Origin: Wagnerdoeblera sp046292685
GTDB taxonomy: Bacteria; Pseudomonadota; Alphaproteobacteria; Rhodobacterales; Rhodobacteraceae
NCBI RefSeq assembly: GCF_046292685.1
Contig: NZ_JBKBQM010000005.1
Coordinates: forward strand, 1 to 64,000
Length of the DNA stretch: 64,000 nt
Direction of reading: 5' to 3'
How positions within the stretch are numbered: position 1 is the stretch's first letter; each line of letters starts with the position of its first letter. The position numbers were made by a program, and so were the translations under genes. Below are positions 44,053 through 52,586 of the stretch, in pieces. A model generated the notes under the pieces. The model searched no databases, was not told where the DNA came from, and worked only from the letters and a program-made list of their open reading frames with translations.

Positions 44053-45761
44053 CGCGCGCCCCCCTGCATCCCGGCCCGGTTGCGCCAGACGAGCGCGGGC
44101 ACCAGCACCGCCGCCAGATAGCCCGCCAGCGGCACCAGCGCCTGCAAGCTGGCCATCGCCGCCGTCACCCGCCGGTCGCTGCCCGAAGCCAGGGCCACCG
44201 CCTCGGTCGTCAGGGTGGCGATGCGGCCCCCGCCCATGAACAGCACCGGCAGATACAGCGCCACCGAAACCGCCACCCCGATGGCCGCCGCCGTCAGCAC
44301 GGGCGCCAGCAACATCGGCAACTTCACCCGCCACAGGCGCCGCCACGGCCCCAGGCCCATCGAGGCCGCCACCCGCGTCAGGCGCGGGTCCAGCCCCCGC
44401 CAGGGGCCGCGCAAGGCGATCAGCACATAGGGAAACACGAACACCACCTGCGCCCAGATCACCGCCCCAAGACCGCTGCCCAGCCCCAGCCGCAGCAGCA
44501 GCACGTTCAACCCATACAGAAACCCGACCTGCGGCACCAGCAGCGGCAGGCCGATCGCCAGTTCCAGCCACGGGCGGGGCGGGCGGCCGGCGCGGTCGTC
44601 GGCCTCCAGCCACAACACCGCCGCCCCCAGCGCCAGCGCGGTGCTGGCCCCCGCCAGCAGCAGCGTCTGCCCCAGCGCCGGCCCCAGCCCGGCCGACCGC
44701 CAGGCCACCAGCGACCATTGCACCGGCCACACCTCGGGCCAGGGCCAGCGCCAGGCCACCGACCACAGCGCCAGCGCGGCCAGCGCCAGCGCGCCCAGCA
44801 GCAGCACCCCGGCCACCGCAACCGCCAGCACGCGGGCCAGCGCCGCCAGAACCACGCCGCCGCCCGCGCCGCGCCGCAGCCACCACAGGCCCAGCCGCGC
44901 CGCCACCCTTTCGGCGCCCCGGACCAGCACGAGGCCAAGCACGACCAAACCCACCTGCACCACCGCCCCGGCCGAGGCCGGCAGCACCTGCGCCAGATCG
45001 GGCGCCACGTAAAGCCGCGTCACCAGCACGGCCAACACCGGCGGGGTCGAAGGGCCCAGGATCAGCGCCATGTCCACCACCGACAGGCCATAGGCCAACA
45101 CCACCAGCACCGGCAGCCGGATCAGCGGCCAAAGCTGCGGCACGATGGCCCAGAGCCAGACCTCGGCCGGCCGGCGGCCCAGCGACCGGCCCGCCTGCAT
45201 CTGCGCCTGCACCGGCAGCTGCCCCAGCGCCGCCAGCATCACCAGCAGCAGAAACGGCAGTTCCTTGACCACCAACCCCAGGATCAACGCCAGACCCAGC
45301 GGGTCGCCCACCAGCCCGGAGGCCGGCGGCTGCACCCAACCGGCCACCGGGGCCACCAGCCGCATCAGCCAGCCCGAAGGCGCCAGCACGAAGGCCAGCC
45401 CGATCGCCACCGCCGCATGCGGCGCCGCCAGCAGCGGCACCAGCCAGCGCGCCGCCAGCCGCGGCGACAGCCGCCCGTGCAGCCAGGCGCCGAGCCCCAG
45501 CGCCAGGCCCACCGCCAGCCCGGTCGAGGCAAGGCCGGTCCACAGGCTCAGCCCCACCGCACGCGCGCACCCGGGCACCGCCACCAGGTCGCGCCAGGCC
45601 CCAAGCCCCGGCTGCACCAGCCCCAGCCCCGGCATCACCCCGAAGGCCGCGCGCAACGTCTCGGCCAGTCCGGCGGCAATCGGCGCCAGCAGGCCAAACC
45701 CCAGCACCACCAGCAGCGCGGCGCGCAAGGCCGGGGCGCGGGCGGGCGGCGGCACGTTCAC
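44049..45761 (-). CDS. fused two-domain ABC transporter permease (YnjC/ThiP-like)
   Basis: A 570-residue permease with about 12 helices and two BPD_transp_1 domains in tandem. EAA-type loops occur in GRSLGRRPAEVWLWAIVP and in ASMGLGPWRRLWRVKLPM. The organisation matches E. coli YnjC and ThiP. The GTG start at 45761 is in a GTGA overlap with the binding-protein gene. The sequence is extremely rich in Ala, Leu, Gly and Val. The neighbours match ynjB and ynjD rather than thiB. Confidence 0.83.
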   Translation of the reverse strand: MNVPPPARAPALRAALLVVLGFGLLAPIAAGLAETLRAAFGVMPGLGLVQPGLGAWRDLVAVPGCARAVGLSLWTGLASTGLAVGLALGLGAWLHGRLSPRLAARWLVPLLAAPHAAVAIGLAFVLAPSGWLMRLVAPVAGWVQPPASGLVGDPLGLALILGLVVKELPFLLLVMLAALGQLPVQAQMQAGRSLGRRPAEVWLWAIVPQLWPLIRLPVLVVLAYGLSVVDMALILGPSTPPVLAVLVTRLYVAPDLAQVLPASAGAVVQVGLVVLGLVLVRGAERVAARLGLWWLRRGAGGGVVLAALARVLAVAVAGVLLLGALALAALALWSVAWRWPWPEVWPVQWSLVAWRSAGLGPALGQTLLLAGASTALALGAAVLWLEADDRAGRPPRPWLELAIGLPLLVPQVGFLYGLNVLLLRLGLGSGLGAVIWAQVVFVFPYVLIALRGPWRGLDPRLTRVAASMGLGPWRRLWRVKLPMLLAPVLTAAAIGVAVSVALYLPVLFMGGGRIATLTTEAVALASGSDRRVTAAMASLQALVPLAGYLAAVLVPALVWRNRAGMQGGAR

Positions 45762-46954
45762 CGGGTATAGCGCCGCGCCCAGTCCTCGGTCAGGCGCGTC
45801 ATCCAGCTGGCATGCGGCTCGGGGCGCGAGGGGCCCAGCTCCTCCAGCGTCGGCAAGGCAGGCGCCGTGGGCAAGGCGGCAAAGGCGGCGCGCCCCGCCG
45901 CGTCCAGCCGCGCGGGGTCCAGCACCGAAAAGGCGCCCAGAACCTCGATGTTCTGCATATGCGCCTGCACCGCCGGATCCAGCAGGAAATTGGCCACCAC
46001 CCGCGCCCCTTCCTTGTGGGCCGCGTTGAAGGGAATCGCCACGAAGCTCACATTGCCCAGCGTGCCGCCTTCGGTCACGAAAACGCGCGCGGTGTCGGGC
46101 AGCAGCCCTTGCGCGATGGCGGCCGCGGTCGAGGCCGGATCGAACGACATGGCGATGTCGATTTCGCCATCGTTCAGCAACTGCTGCTGCACCGATTCGT
46201 TTTCCGGGTAAGCCGCGCCGCCGCGCCACAGGTTCGGGCGCAGCGCATCGTACCAGGCCCACAGCGGCGCGGTGGCGGCGGCATAGGCGGCGTCATCGGC
46301 CGGGGCCAGCAACACCGCCGGATCGGGCGCCAGCTCTACCAGCGCCTGCTTCAGGAACGTCGCCCCCATGAAGTTCGACGGGTTCGGATGCGTCAGCCGC
46401 CCCGGGTTGGCCGCCGCCCAGGCCACGAAATCGGCCATGCGGGCCGGCGGTTGCGGCACCCGCGCGCTGTCGTGCACAAAGACGAACCGCGCCAGCCGCC
46501 AGGGGCTTTCCATCCCTTCGACCGGCACGGTGAAATCCAGCGCGGCCGGCGCACCCGGCGACAGGTCCAGGAACCTTGCATTGGGCAGGTCGGCCACAAA
46601 GGGGCCGTGCAGCAGGCCCTGTTCCTTCATCGCCAGGAAATTCGGCCCGTTGATCCAGATCAGGTCCACGCTGCCGCCTTCGGTCCGCCCGGCGGCCTTT
46701 TCGGCCAGCACCCGCGTCACCGCCTCGGCCGTGTCCGACAGCTTGACCTGTTGCACCCGCACGCCGTAACGCGCCGTCGTCTGCTGCGACACCCAGTCGA
46801 TGAAGGCGTTGGTGCGCGCATCGCCCCCCCAGGCGTTCCAGTAAACCGTCTGGCCCCGCGCGGCTTCCAGCGTTGCCGGCCAATCCGGCTGGGCCCGCGC
46901 GGGCGGCGCAGTCAGCGACAAGGCGGCAAGGGCGGCGGCAAGGGCAAGGCGCAT
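45758..46954 (-). CDS. ABC transporter substrate-binding protein (YnjB-like)
   Basis: A 398-residue extracellular solute-binding protein with a signal peptide (MRLALAAALAALSLTAPPARA). YnjB-like features are GQTVYWNAWGGDARTNAFIDW, SVDLIWINGPNFLAMKEQGLL and LTHPNPSNFMGATFLKQAL. The family resembles iron/thiamine/polyamine binders; the ligand of YnjB is not established. It lies between the CDP-alcohol phosphatidyltransferase and the fused permease. Confidence 0.82.
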   Translation of the reverse strand: MRLALAAALAALSLTAPPARAQPDWPATLEAARGQTVYWNAWGGDARTNAFIDWVSQQTTARYGVRVQQVKLSDTAEAVTRVLAEKAAGRTEGGSVDLIWINGPNFLAMKEQGLLHGPFVADLPNARFLDLSPGAPAALDFTVPVEGMESPWRLARFVFVHDSARVPQPPARMADFVAWAAANPGRLTHPNPSNFMGATFLKQALVELAPDPAVLLAPADDAAYAAATAPLWAWYDALRPNLWRGGAAYPENESVQQQLLNDGEIDIAMSFDPASTAAAIAQGLLPDTARVFVTEGGTLGNVSFVAIPFNAAHKEGARVVANFLLDPAVQAHMQNIEVLGAFSVLDPARLDAAGRAAFAALPTAPALPTLEELGPSRPEPHASWMTRLTEDWARRYTR

Positions 46955-46985
46955 GGCAGGCTTTCCGGGTGTCAGGGGCGGTGTG

Positions 46986-47609
46986 TCAAGGACGGTCAGA
47001 GGGGCCGAAACTGCGCCAGCCTTGCAGCCAGCGCGTCACCGTGGTGATGGCGCAGGCGGCGGCAAAGACAAGGGCCAGCGGCACGAAAGCTTGCGGAAAC
47101 AGGCAAATCGCCACGAACAGCACGATGGTTTCGGCCCCTTCGGTCAAACCGCCAAGGTAATAGATGCCCTTGGTGGGGTAGGCATCGGGCCGCATGCCGC
47201 GCTTCCCGGCGATGACCGCAAAGGCCAGGAACGACGACCCGGTACCGACGAAAGCCGCGATCAGCACCGCCGCGGCCAGCGCATTGGCCCCCGGATCGGC
47301 CAGCGCAAAGCCCAATGGCACCAGCGCGTAGAACGCAAAGTCCAGCGCGATGTCCAGAAAGGCGCCGCGGTCGCTGCCGCCGCCGCGGTGCCGCGCCACC
47401 GCCCCATCCAGCCCGTCGCACAGCCGGTTGAGCAGAATGGCCGCCAGCGCCCAGCCGAACAACCCCAGCGCCAGCGCCGGCACCGCCAGAACCCCGATGG
47501 CAAAGCCCGCCAGCGTCAGATGGTCGGCCTGCACGCCGCGCGCCGCCAGCGCGGCGGCCACCGGCGCCAGCATCCGGCGCTGCACGGGGATCAGCGCGGC
47601 GTCGATCAT
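46986..47609 (-). CDS. CDP-alcohol phosphatidyltransferase family protein (YnjF-like)
   Basis: A 207-residue membrane enzyme with the family signature D-G-x2-A-R-x8-G-x3-D-x3-D (LCDGLDGAVARHRGGGSDRGAFLDIALD) and about five helices. It would transfer a phosphatidyl group from CDP-diacylglycerol to an unknown alcohol. The E. coli homologue ynjF is the last gene of the ydjX-ynjF group. Here it is second, coupled to the upstream ydjX-like fusion by ATGA. Confidence 0.83.
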   Translation of the reverse strand: MIDAALIPVQRRMLAPVAAALAARGVQADHLTLAGFAIGVLAVPALALGLFGWALAAILLNRLCDGLDGAVARHRGGGSDRGAFLDIALDFAFYALVPLGFALADPGANALAAAVLIAAFVGTGSSFLAFAVIAGKRGMRPDAYPTKGIYYLGGLTEGAETIVLFVAICLFPQAFVPLALVFAAACAITTVTRWLQGWRSFGPSDRP

Positions 47610-49771
47610 CCGCGCCTCCGGTCGTGAAACCAGCGCAGCAGCCGCAACAGCCGCGGGTCCAGATGCGCCCGCCGCCAGGCCCCGGCGGCGAACTTGTTGG
47701 CCTCGGCCAGGGTCGGGTAGATGTGAATGGTGCCCAGAACGCGGTTCAGCCCCAGCCCGTGCTTCATCGCCAGCACGTATTCCGCAATCAGCTCGCCCGC
47801 CTGCGGGCCGACGATGGTGACCCCCAGGATGCGATCCTTGCCGGGCACGGTCAGCACCTTGACGAAGCCTGTGGCGGTGCTGTCGGCGATGGCGCGGTCA
47901 AGGTCCGCAAGGTCGTAGCGCGTCACCTCGAAGGCAACCCCCCGGTCCACCGCCTCGGATTCCGAAAGCCCGACGCGGGCCACCTCGGGGTCGGTAAAGG
48001 TGGCCTGCGGTATGACCCGGTTATCGGCGCGGAACCGGCGCAGGTCGCCGAACAGCGCGTTCACCGCCGCATACCAGGCCTGATGCGCGGCCACATGGGT
48101 AAACTGCCAGGGCCCTGCCACATCGCCGGCCGCCAGGATGTTGGGATACAGCGTTTCCAGCCAGGCGTTGGTTTCCACCACCCGCCCCGCCGGGATCCCC
48201 AGTTCCTCCAGCCCAAAGCCGGTAAGGCGCGCCGCACGGCCCGTGGCCACCAGAAGCGCATCGAAACCCAGGCGCTGCACGGCGCCGTCCTGGCCTGCAA
48301 CCTCGATCCAGCCTTCGCCGCCGTCCTGCCCGCAGCGCAGCGCGCGGTGCCCGGTCAGCACCCGCACCCCGTCGGCCTGCAAGGCCGCCTGCACCAGCGC
48401 CGAAACCTCGGGGTCTTCGCGCGCCAGCAACCGCGGCGCCTGTTCCACCTGCACCACCGCCGAGCCCAGCCGGGCAAAGGCCTGCGCCAGCTCCGACCCG
48501 ATCGGCCCGCCGCCCAGCACCACCAGCCGCGCCGGCGGGCGGGGCTGGCCCTTCAGCCGCTCCCACAGGGTTTCCGAGGTCAGGTAGTCCACCGCCTCCA
48601 GCCCCGGCAGATCGGGCACCAGCGGCCGCGCGCCGGTGGCGATGACGATGGCGCGGGTGGTCAGCCGCTGCGTGCCGCCGCCGTTCAGAGCCACCTCGAC
48701 CGTCCAGGGATCGACGATGCGGGCGTGGCCGGCCAGCACCTCCACGCCAAGCGCGGTATACCGCTCCACGCTGTCGTGCGGGGCGATGTCCGCGACCACC
48801 TGCTGCACCCGCGCCATCACCCGGTCGAAGGCGACTACGGGTTCCGCCGGCGCCAGACCCAGCCGGTCGGCATGGCGCATCTGATGCGCCGCCCGCGCGC
48901 TGGCGATCAAGGCCTTCGAAGGCACGCAGCCGGTGTTCAGGCAATCGCCGCCCATCGCGCCGCTTTCCACCAGCGTCACCCTGGCCTGCGCCGCCGCCGC
49001 GACATAGGCCGACACCAGCCCCGCCGCCCCGGCCCCGATCACCACCAGGTTGCGGTCGAACCGCGCCGGGCGGCGATACCCGGCATAGACCCGGCGCCGC
49101 CGGACCCAGGCCACCGCGCCGCGCGCCGCAAGCGGAAACAGCCCCAGCAGCGCAAACGACACCAGCATCCCCGGCGACAGGATGCCCGACAGGCTGTCGA
49201 GCTGCGCCAGCTGCGTGCCGGCATTCACGTAAACGGCCGTGCCCGCCAGCATCCCTGCCTGGCTGACGAGGTAAAAGGTTGCCGTGCGCATCGCCGTCAG
49301 CCCCATCACGAGGTTCACGGCAAAGAACGGCACCAGCGGCACCAGGCGCAAGGCAAACAGGTAGAACGCCCCGTCGCGCGCCAACCCCGCCTCGATGCCT
49401 TGCATCCGCGCGCCGAACCTGCGGCGCACCGCATCGCGCAAGAGATACCGCGCCGCAAGAAATGCCAGCGTGGCGCCCAGGCTGGCCGCGAAGGACACCA
49501 GCAGCAACCCCCACCAGAACCCGAACAGCGCCCCGGCCGCCAGCGTCATCCACACCGCCACCGGCAGCGACAGCGCCGTCACCCCGACATAGCCGGCAAA
49601 GACCAGCGCCCACAGCAACACCGGGTGCGCCTGACGCCACTGGTCCAGCGCGGCCACATGGCCGCGCAAGGCGGCCAGGTCGGGCACCTGACCGCGCAGC
49701 ACCAGCCAACCCGCCGCCATGGCGGCAACCGCCACCGCCAGGAACAGCGCCCTTGCGCCTGTCGGCCTCAC
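47606..49771 (-). CDS. TVP38/TMEM64 (YdjX-like) membrane domain fused to a mercuric-reductase-like FAD oxidoreductase
   Basis: A 721-residue fusion. Residues ~8-225 are a VTT/YdjX-type membrane domain (AGYVGVTALSLPVAVWMTLAAG, LRLVPLVPFFAVNLVMGLTAMR). Residues ~240-710 are a class I disulfide reductase: VVIGAGAAGLVSAYVA, redox Cys277/Cys282 in GGDCLNTGCVPSK, NAD site VVLGGGPIGSELAQAF, and C-terminal His-Glu in HIYPTLAEANKFAAG. No heavy-metal domain or vicinal C-terminal Cys pair is present, so it is not a true MerA. The GTG at 49771 overlaps a ten-codon leader ORF; an ATG at 49828 is in frame but has no ribosome site. Confidence 0.85.
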   Translation of the reverse strand: MRPTGARALFLAVAVAAMAAGWLVLRGQVPDLAALRGHVAALDQWRQAHPVLLWALVFAGYVGVTALSLPVAVWMTLAAGALFGFWWGLLLVSFAASLGATLAFLAARYLLRDAVRRRFGARMQGIEAGLARDGAFYLFALRLVPLVPFFAVNLVMGLTAMRTATFYLVSQAGMLAGTAVYVNAGTQLAQLDSLSGILSPGMLVSFALLGLFPLAARGAVAWVRRRRVYAGYRRPARFDRNLVVIGAGAAGLVSAYVAAAAQARVTLVESGAMGGDCLNTGCVPSKALIASARAAHQMRHADRLGLAPAEPVVAFDRVMARVQQVVADIAPHDSVERYTALGVEVLAGHARIVDPWTVEVALNGGGTQRLTTRAIVIATGARPLVPDLPGLEAVDYLTSETLWERLKGQPRPPARLVVLGGGPIGSELAQAFARLGSAVVQVEQAPRLLAREDPEVSALVQAALQADGVRVLTGHRALRCGQDGGEGWIEVAGQDGAVQRLGFDALLVATGRAARLTGFGLEELGIPAGRVVETNAWLETLYPNILAAGDVAGPWQFTHVAAHQAWYAAVNALFGDLRRFRADNRVIPQATFTDPEVARVGLSESEAVDRGVAFEVTRYDLADLDRAIADSTATGFVKVLTVPGKDRILGVTIVGPQAGELIAEYVLAMKHGLGLNRVLGTIHIYPTLAEANKFAAGAWRRAHLDPRLLRLLRWFHDRRRG

Positions 49772-49800
49772 CTTGCCCGGTTCTCCGCCTTGCGGCGCAT
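49768..49800 (-). CDS. ten-codon leader ORF (MRRKAENRAR) coupled to the YdjX-reductase fusion
   Basis: A strong ribosome site (AAGGAGG, ~49807-49813) precedes this ATG by about six bases. The ORF encodes MRRKAENRAR, and its TGA overlaps the GTG start of the fusion gene (GTGA). The same overlap style links most operon genes in this window. The large gene's own GTG has no separate Shine-Dalgarno, so this peptide may serve only to deliver ribosomes by coupling, possibly with control by codon supply (three Arg codons and one Lys in ten). Confidence 0.4.
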   Translation of the reverse strand: MRRKAENRAR

Positions 49801-49894
49801 CGCGTTGCCTCCTTCGTCCGCCAGCCATATTCCCGGTTCTGCCCGGCGCGACAAGCCACGAACATGTGTGCCGCCGATGCCCGCCGGCAAGGGG

Positions 49895-51346
49895 TCAGGG
49901 TTCGCCCGAGGGGCGAAAGGGCGCCGCAGCGCGGCGGGCGCGGCGCCACAGGTCGGGCGATTCCTGCCGGGCATCGGGCCGGCCGATGGCCGCGAACATC
50001 GCATCGGCCATCGCCTGCGCCTCGTCCAGGATGGCGCCGGCATCCAGGTGCCGGACCTGCCGCGCCTCCACCAGCACCCGGCCGTTCACCACCACCGTAT
50101 CGACATCGGCGGCATTGGCGAAATGGGTCACCCGGTTCAGCACCATCACCGGCGGCCACAGATGGGCCTTGCGGCCATCCAGCAGCACGATGTCGGCCTT
50201 CTTGCCCACCTCGAGCGACCCCAGCGCGCGCTCCAGCCCCAGCGCGCGGGCAGCGTCGATGGTGCACATCTCCAGCGCCTTGCCTTCGGGCGGCACGGCG
50301 GCATCGCGGAAATGCCGGCGGTGGTAATGCATCGCCTGCGCCATGTGGCGGAACATGTCGAAGCCACGGTCGGGCGCGCCGGCATCGGACCCGATGCAGA
50401 CGTTCACCCCGGCCTCGATCAGCTCGGGCACCGGGCAGCGCCCGGAAATCGACATGATCGCACTGGGGTTGTGAATGATGCTGGCCCCCGTGCGCTGCAA
50501 GGCGGCGACATCCGCCCCGGTCAGCTCGATGCCGTGGCCAAGCGCCGCACGCGGCGACAGCAGGCCCAGCTCCTCGGCCAGCGCGATGCTGCCCGATCGG
50601 TGGCCATCCTGGGTGAACAGCGCGCCGGTCCGGGCCTGCAGATCGGCCATCGCCAGTGCCATCGCACGGATTTCGGCACCATCGGCGGCCATGTGCGCTG
50701 GCAGATAGTGCGCTGGCAGATAGACCGGCAGGATCAGCGCAATGCCGGTGCCGCGGCCCAGCACATCGTCATGCCGGGCGAACAGGTCGGCGGCGACCTC
50801 CATCTGCCGGGCAAAGCCCACCGGGCGACGGTCGGGGCCGAACCCGCGCGGAAACGGCAGCCGCCCCGGCCCCACCGCCAGAATGGTGCGCAAGCCGGTT
50901 TCGCGGCTGGCGGCGCAATGCGCATCGCCCGCCGCGGGCGTATCGGTGCGGTAAACGTCGGCCCCGCCCCCCAGCAAGGCGACCGCCGTCGTCACCCCGC
51001 CCATCAGCCGCTCCAGCCCGGCCAGCCGCGCCTCGGCGGCCCAGAAAGCCGGCGTGGCGGCCTCGGCGTAAATCGCCGCGCAAATGTCGAACCAGGCGTC
51101 GCCGTCGCCGGCGCCGGCCGCGCGCACCAGCCCGTGCCCGGCGTGGGAATGCGCGTCGATCAGCCCGGGCAACGCGATCAGCCCCGGCCGGTCGATCACC
51201 CGCGCGGCCTGCGGCGCGGGCCCGGTGCCGATCCCGGCGATCCGGTCGCCGGTGACGGCGATCCAGCCATCCTCGATCACCCGCCGGTCGGGGTCGACGG
51301 TGACAACGCTGGCGCAGCGGATCAGCAGGTCGGCCGGCGGGGTCAT
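49895..51346 (-). CDS. amidohydrolase (TRZ/ATZ chlorohydrolase-deaminase type)
   Basis: A 483-residue metal-dependent hydrolase. The first metal motif is GLIDAHSHAGHGL, then ALGHGIEL, ASIIHNPSAIMSISG, and the late Asp in VCIGSDAGAPDRGFDMF. This matches the cytosine-deaminase/atrazine-hydrolase branch, which acts on N-heterocycles or amidines. It contains an in-frame 15-bp tandem duplication (YLPAH twice). Its ATG overlaps the stop of the truncated GntR gene (ATGA). The substrate is unknown. Other amidohydrolases and a racemase lie just across the GntR remnant. Confidence 0.85.
   Translation of the reverse strand: MTPPADLLIRCASVVTVDPDRRVIEDGWIAVTGDRIAGIGTGPAPQAARVIDRPGLIALPGLIDAHSHAGHGLVRAAGAGDGDAWFDICAAIYAEAATPAFWAAEARLAGLERLMGGVTTAVALLGGGADVYRTDTPAAGDAHCAASRETGLRTILAVGPGRLPFPRGFGPDRRPVGFARQMEVAADLFARHDDVLGRGTGIALILPVYLPAHYLPAHMAADGAEIRAMALAMADLQARTGALFTQDGHRSGSIALAEELGLLSPRAALGHGIELTGADVAALQRTGASIIHNPSAIMSISGRCPVPELIEAGVNVCIGSDAGAPDRGFDMFRHMAQAMHYHRRHFRDAAVPPEGKALEMCTIDAARALGLERALGSLEVGKKADIVLLDGRKAHLWPPVMVLNRVTHFANAADVDTVVVNGRVLVEARQVRHLDAGAILDEAQAMADAMFAAIGRPDARQESPDLWRRARRAAAPFRPSGEP
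50693..50722. repeat. 15-bp perfect tandem duplication inside the amidohydrolase gene
   Basis: The unit GTGCGCTGGCAGATA occurs twice head to tail with no mismatch. In the minus-strand protein it gives YLPAH twice (LPVYLPAHYLPAHM), a five-residue in-frame insertion. Perfect identity suggests a recent slippage event. Confidence 0.8.
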
Positions 51347-51590
51347 TGCAGCAAATCCTTCAGGTCGGTCTGGCGGGCGCTGTCGTCATCCAGATCCAGC
51401 GTGCCCTCCAGATGGTCCATGTGATGGTCCATCAACGCCATCGCCTGCGCCGCGTCGCCGGCCGCAATCGCCGCCACGATGTCCGCGTGTTCGTCGGGGC
51501 CGCAATCCACCTGCGACCGGCGCTGATACATCACCACGATCAGCGAGGTGCGCGACACCAGATCGCGCAGCACATCGCCCAGATACCCCG
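51343..51590 (-). pseudogene. 5'-truncated GntR regulator (FCD domain remnant)
   Basis: Only the C-terminal ~80 residues of an FCD-type GntR protein remain: GDVLRDLVSRTSLIVVMYQR, then DEHADIVAAIAAGDAAQAMALMDHHMDHLEG. The metal-binding His pattern of the last FCD helices is present, but the DNA-binding domain is gone. The break at ~51590 coincides with the 5' break of a peptide-binding protein gene on the opposite strand. A single deletion removed both 5' halves and the promoter region between them. Confidence 0.75.
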
Positions 51591-51596
51591 GCCCAC

Positions 51597-52523
51597 AACC
51601 TGACCCGCATCGAACATTCGCCCATCGCCTCGGCCGCAACCCGCGTGGCCGCGCTGCTGTCGGGCGAAATCGACCTGATCGAACCCGCGCCCTTGCAGGA
51701 TGCCGCGCGCATCGACGCCGCCCCCGGCGTGCGCATGCTGGAAAACCCCGGCCTGCGCAGCATCATGATGGGCATCAACATGGGCCCCGAGCTGGTCGAC
51801 GGCAACACGCCCGGCAAGAACCCCCTGGCCGATCTGCGGGTGCGCCAGGCGCTGTATCACGCGATCAACATGGACCTGATCCGCGACCGCATCATGCGCG
51901 GCAAGTCGCGCGTCACCGGCTCGCTGATCGCGCCCGAGGTCAAGGGCTATACCGCGGCGATGGACGAACGCCTGCCCTATGACCCGGCCCGCGCCAAGGC
52001 GCTGCTGGCCGAGGCGGGCTACCCCGACGGCTTCGCCTTCAACCTCAACTGCCCCAACGACCGCTACGTGAACGACGAGGCGATCTGCCAGGCGATGGCC
52101 GCGATGCTGACGCAGGCCGGGTTCCAGCCGCGTCTGGTCACCGAACCACGCCAGATCCACTTCCAGAAGGTCGACGAGCACAAGGTGGACGTGTTCATGC
52201 TGGGCTGGGCCACGCTGCCCATGCTCGACGGCTTCTCGGTGCTGTCGGCGATGCTGGCCAGCAAGGAAGGCAGCTACGGCACCTTCACCCCCGCGGGCTA
52301 TTCCAACCCGAAGGTCGATGAACTGACCAAGGCCATCGCCGTGGAAATGGACGAGGACAAGCGCGTGGCCATGATGGTCGAGGCGCTGATGCTGGCCAAG
52401 GCCGATATCGCCTGGCTGCCGGTGCACCAGCAGCCGCTGTCCTGGGCCGCGAGCGACAAGGTCGAGCTGCCGCAGGCCGCCGACGACCTCGTCCGCCTGT
52501 GGTATGCTCAGGTCAAGCGCCGA
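51597..52523 (+). pseudogene. 5'-truncated peptide-type ABC substrate-binding protein
   Basis: The C-terminal ~300 residues of a DppA/OppA-type (SBP_bac_5) protein: HSPIASAATRVAALLSGEIDLIEP, VRQALYHAINMDLIRDRIMRG, LLAEAGYPDGFAFNLNCPND and TFTPAGYSNPKVDELTKAI. The signal peptide and first half are missing. At its expected end (LWYAQVKR) codon CGA at 52521-52523 stands where a TGA would fit, and the frame runs on through the intergenic hairpin into dppB. Without export signal or promoter it should be dead. Confidence 0.75.
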
Positions 52524-52529
52524 CCCCGC

Positions 52530-52555
52530 GGGCCGCGCCGGCAACGGCGCGGCCC
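52530..52555 (+). terminator. strong stem-loop between the binding-protein remnant and dppB
   Basis: A perfect 11-bp GC stem (GGGCCGCGCCG / CGGCGCGGCCC) with a GCAA tetraloop, followed by CCTTTCC. Such hairpins after binding-protein genes typically protect the upstream message and reduce expression of the permease genes. It shows that this stretch was once intergenic, although the reading frame is now open through it. Confidence 0.65.
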
Positions 52556-52586
52556 CCTTTCCATTCCCGGCAGAGGGAGGAGAACC

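Noticed and set aside
43393..46954. thiBPQ thiamine transporter call
   Set aside because: The fused permease resembles ThiP, but the binding protein and the adjacent CDP-alcohol phosphatidyltransferase and YdjX-like genes match the ynjBCD group better, and no thiamine riboswitch is visible.
47606..49771. mercury resistance (merA) call for the flavoprotein domain
   Set aside because: There is no N-terminal heavy-metal domain, no C-terminal Cys pair, and no merR/T/P nearby. Only the general disulfide-reductase fold is supported.
47624..51424. 1266-codon open frame opposite the YdjX fusion and amidohydrolase
   Set aside because: A high-GC shadow; the minus-strand genes carry clear catalytic motifs.
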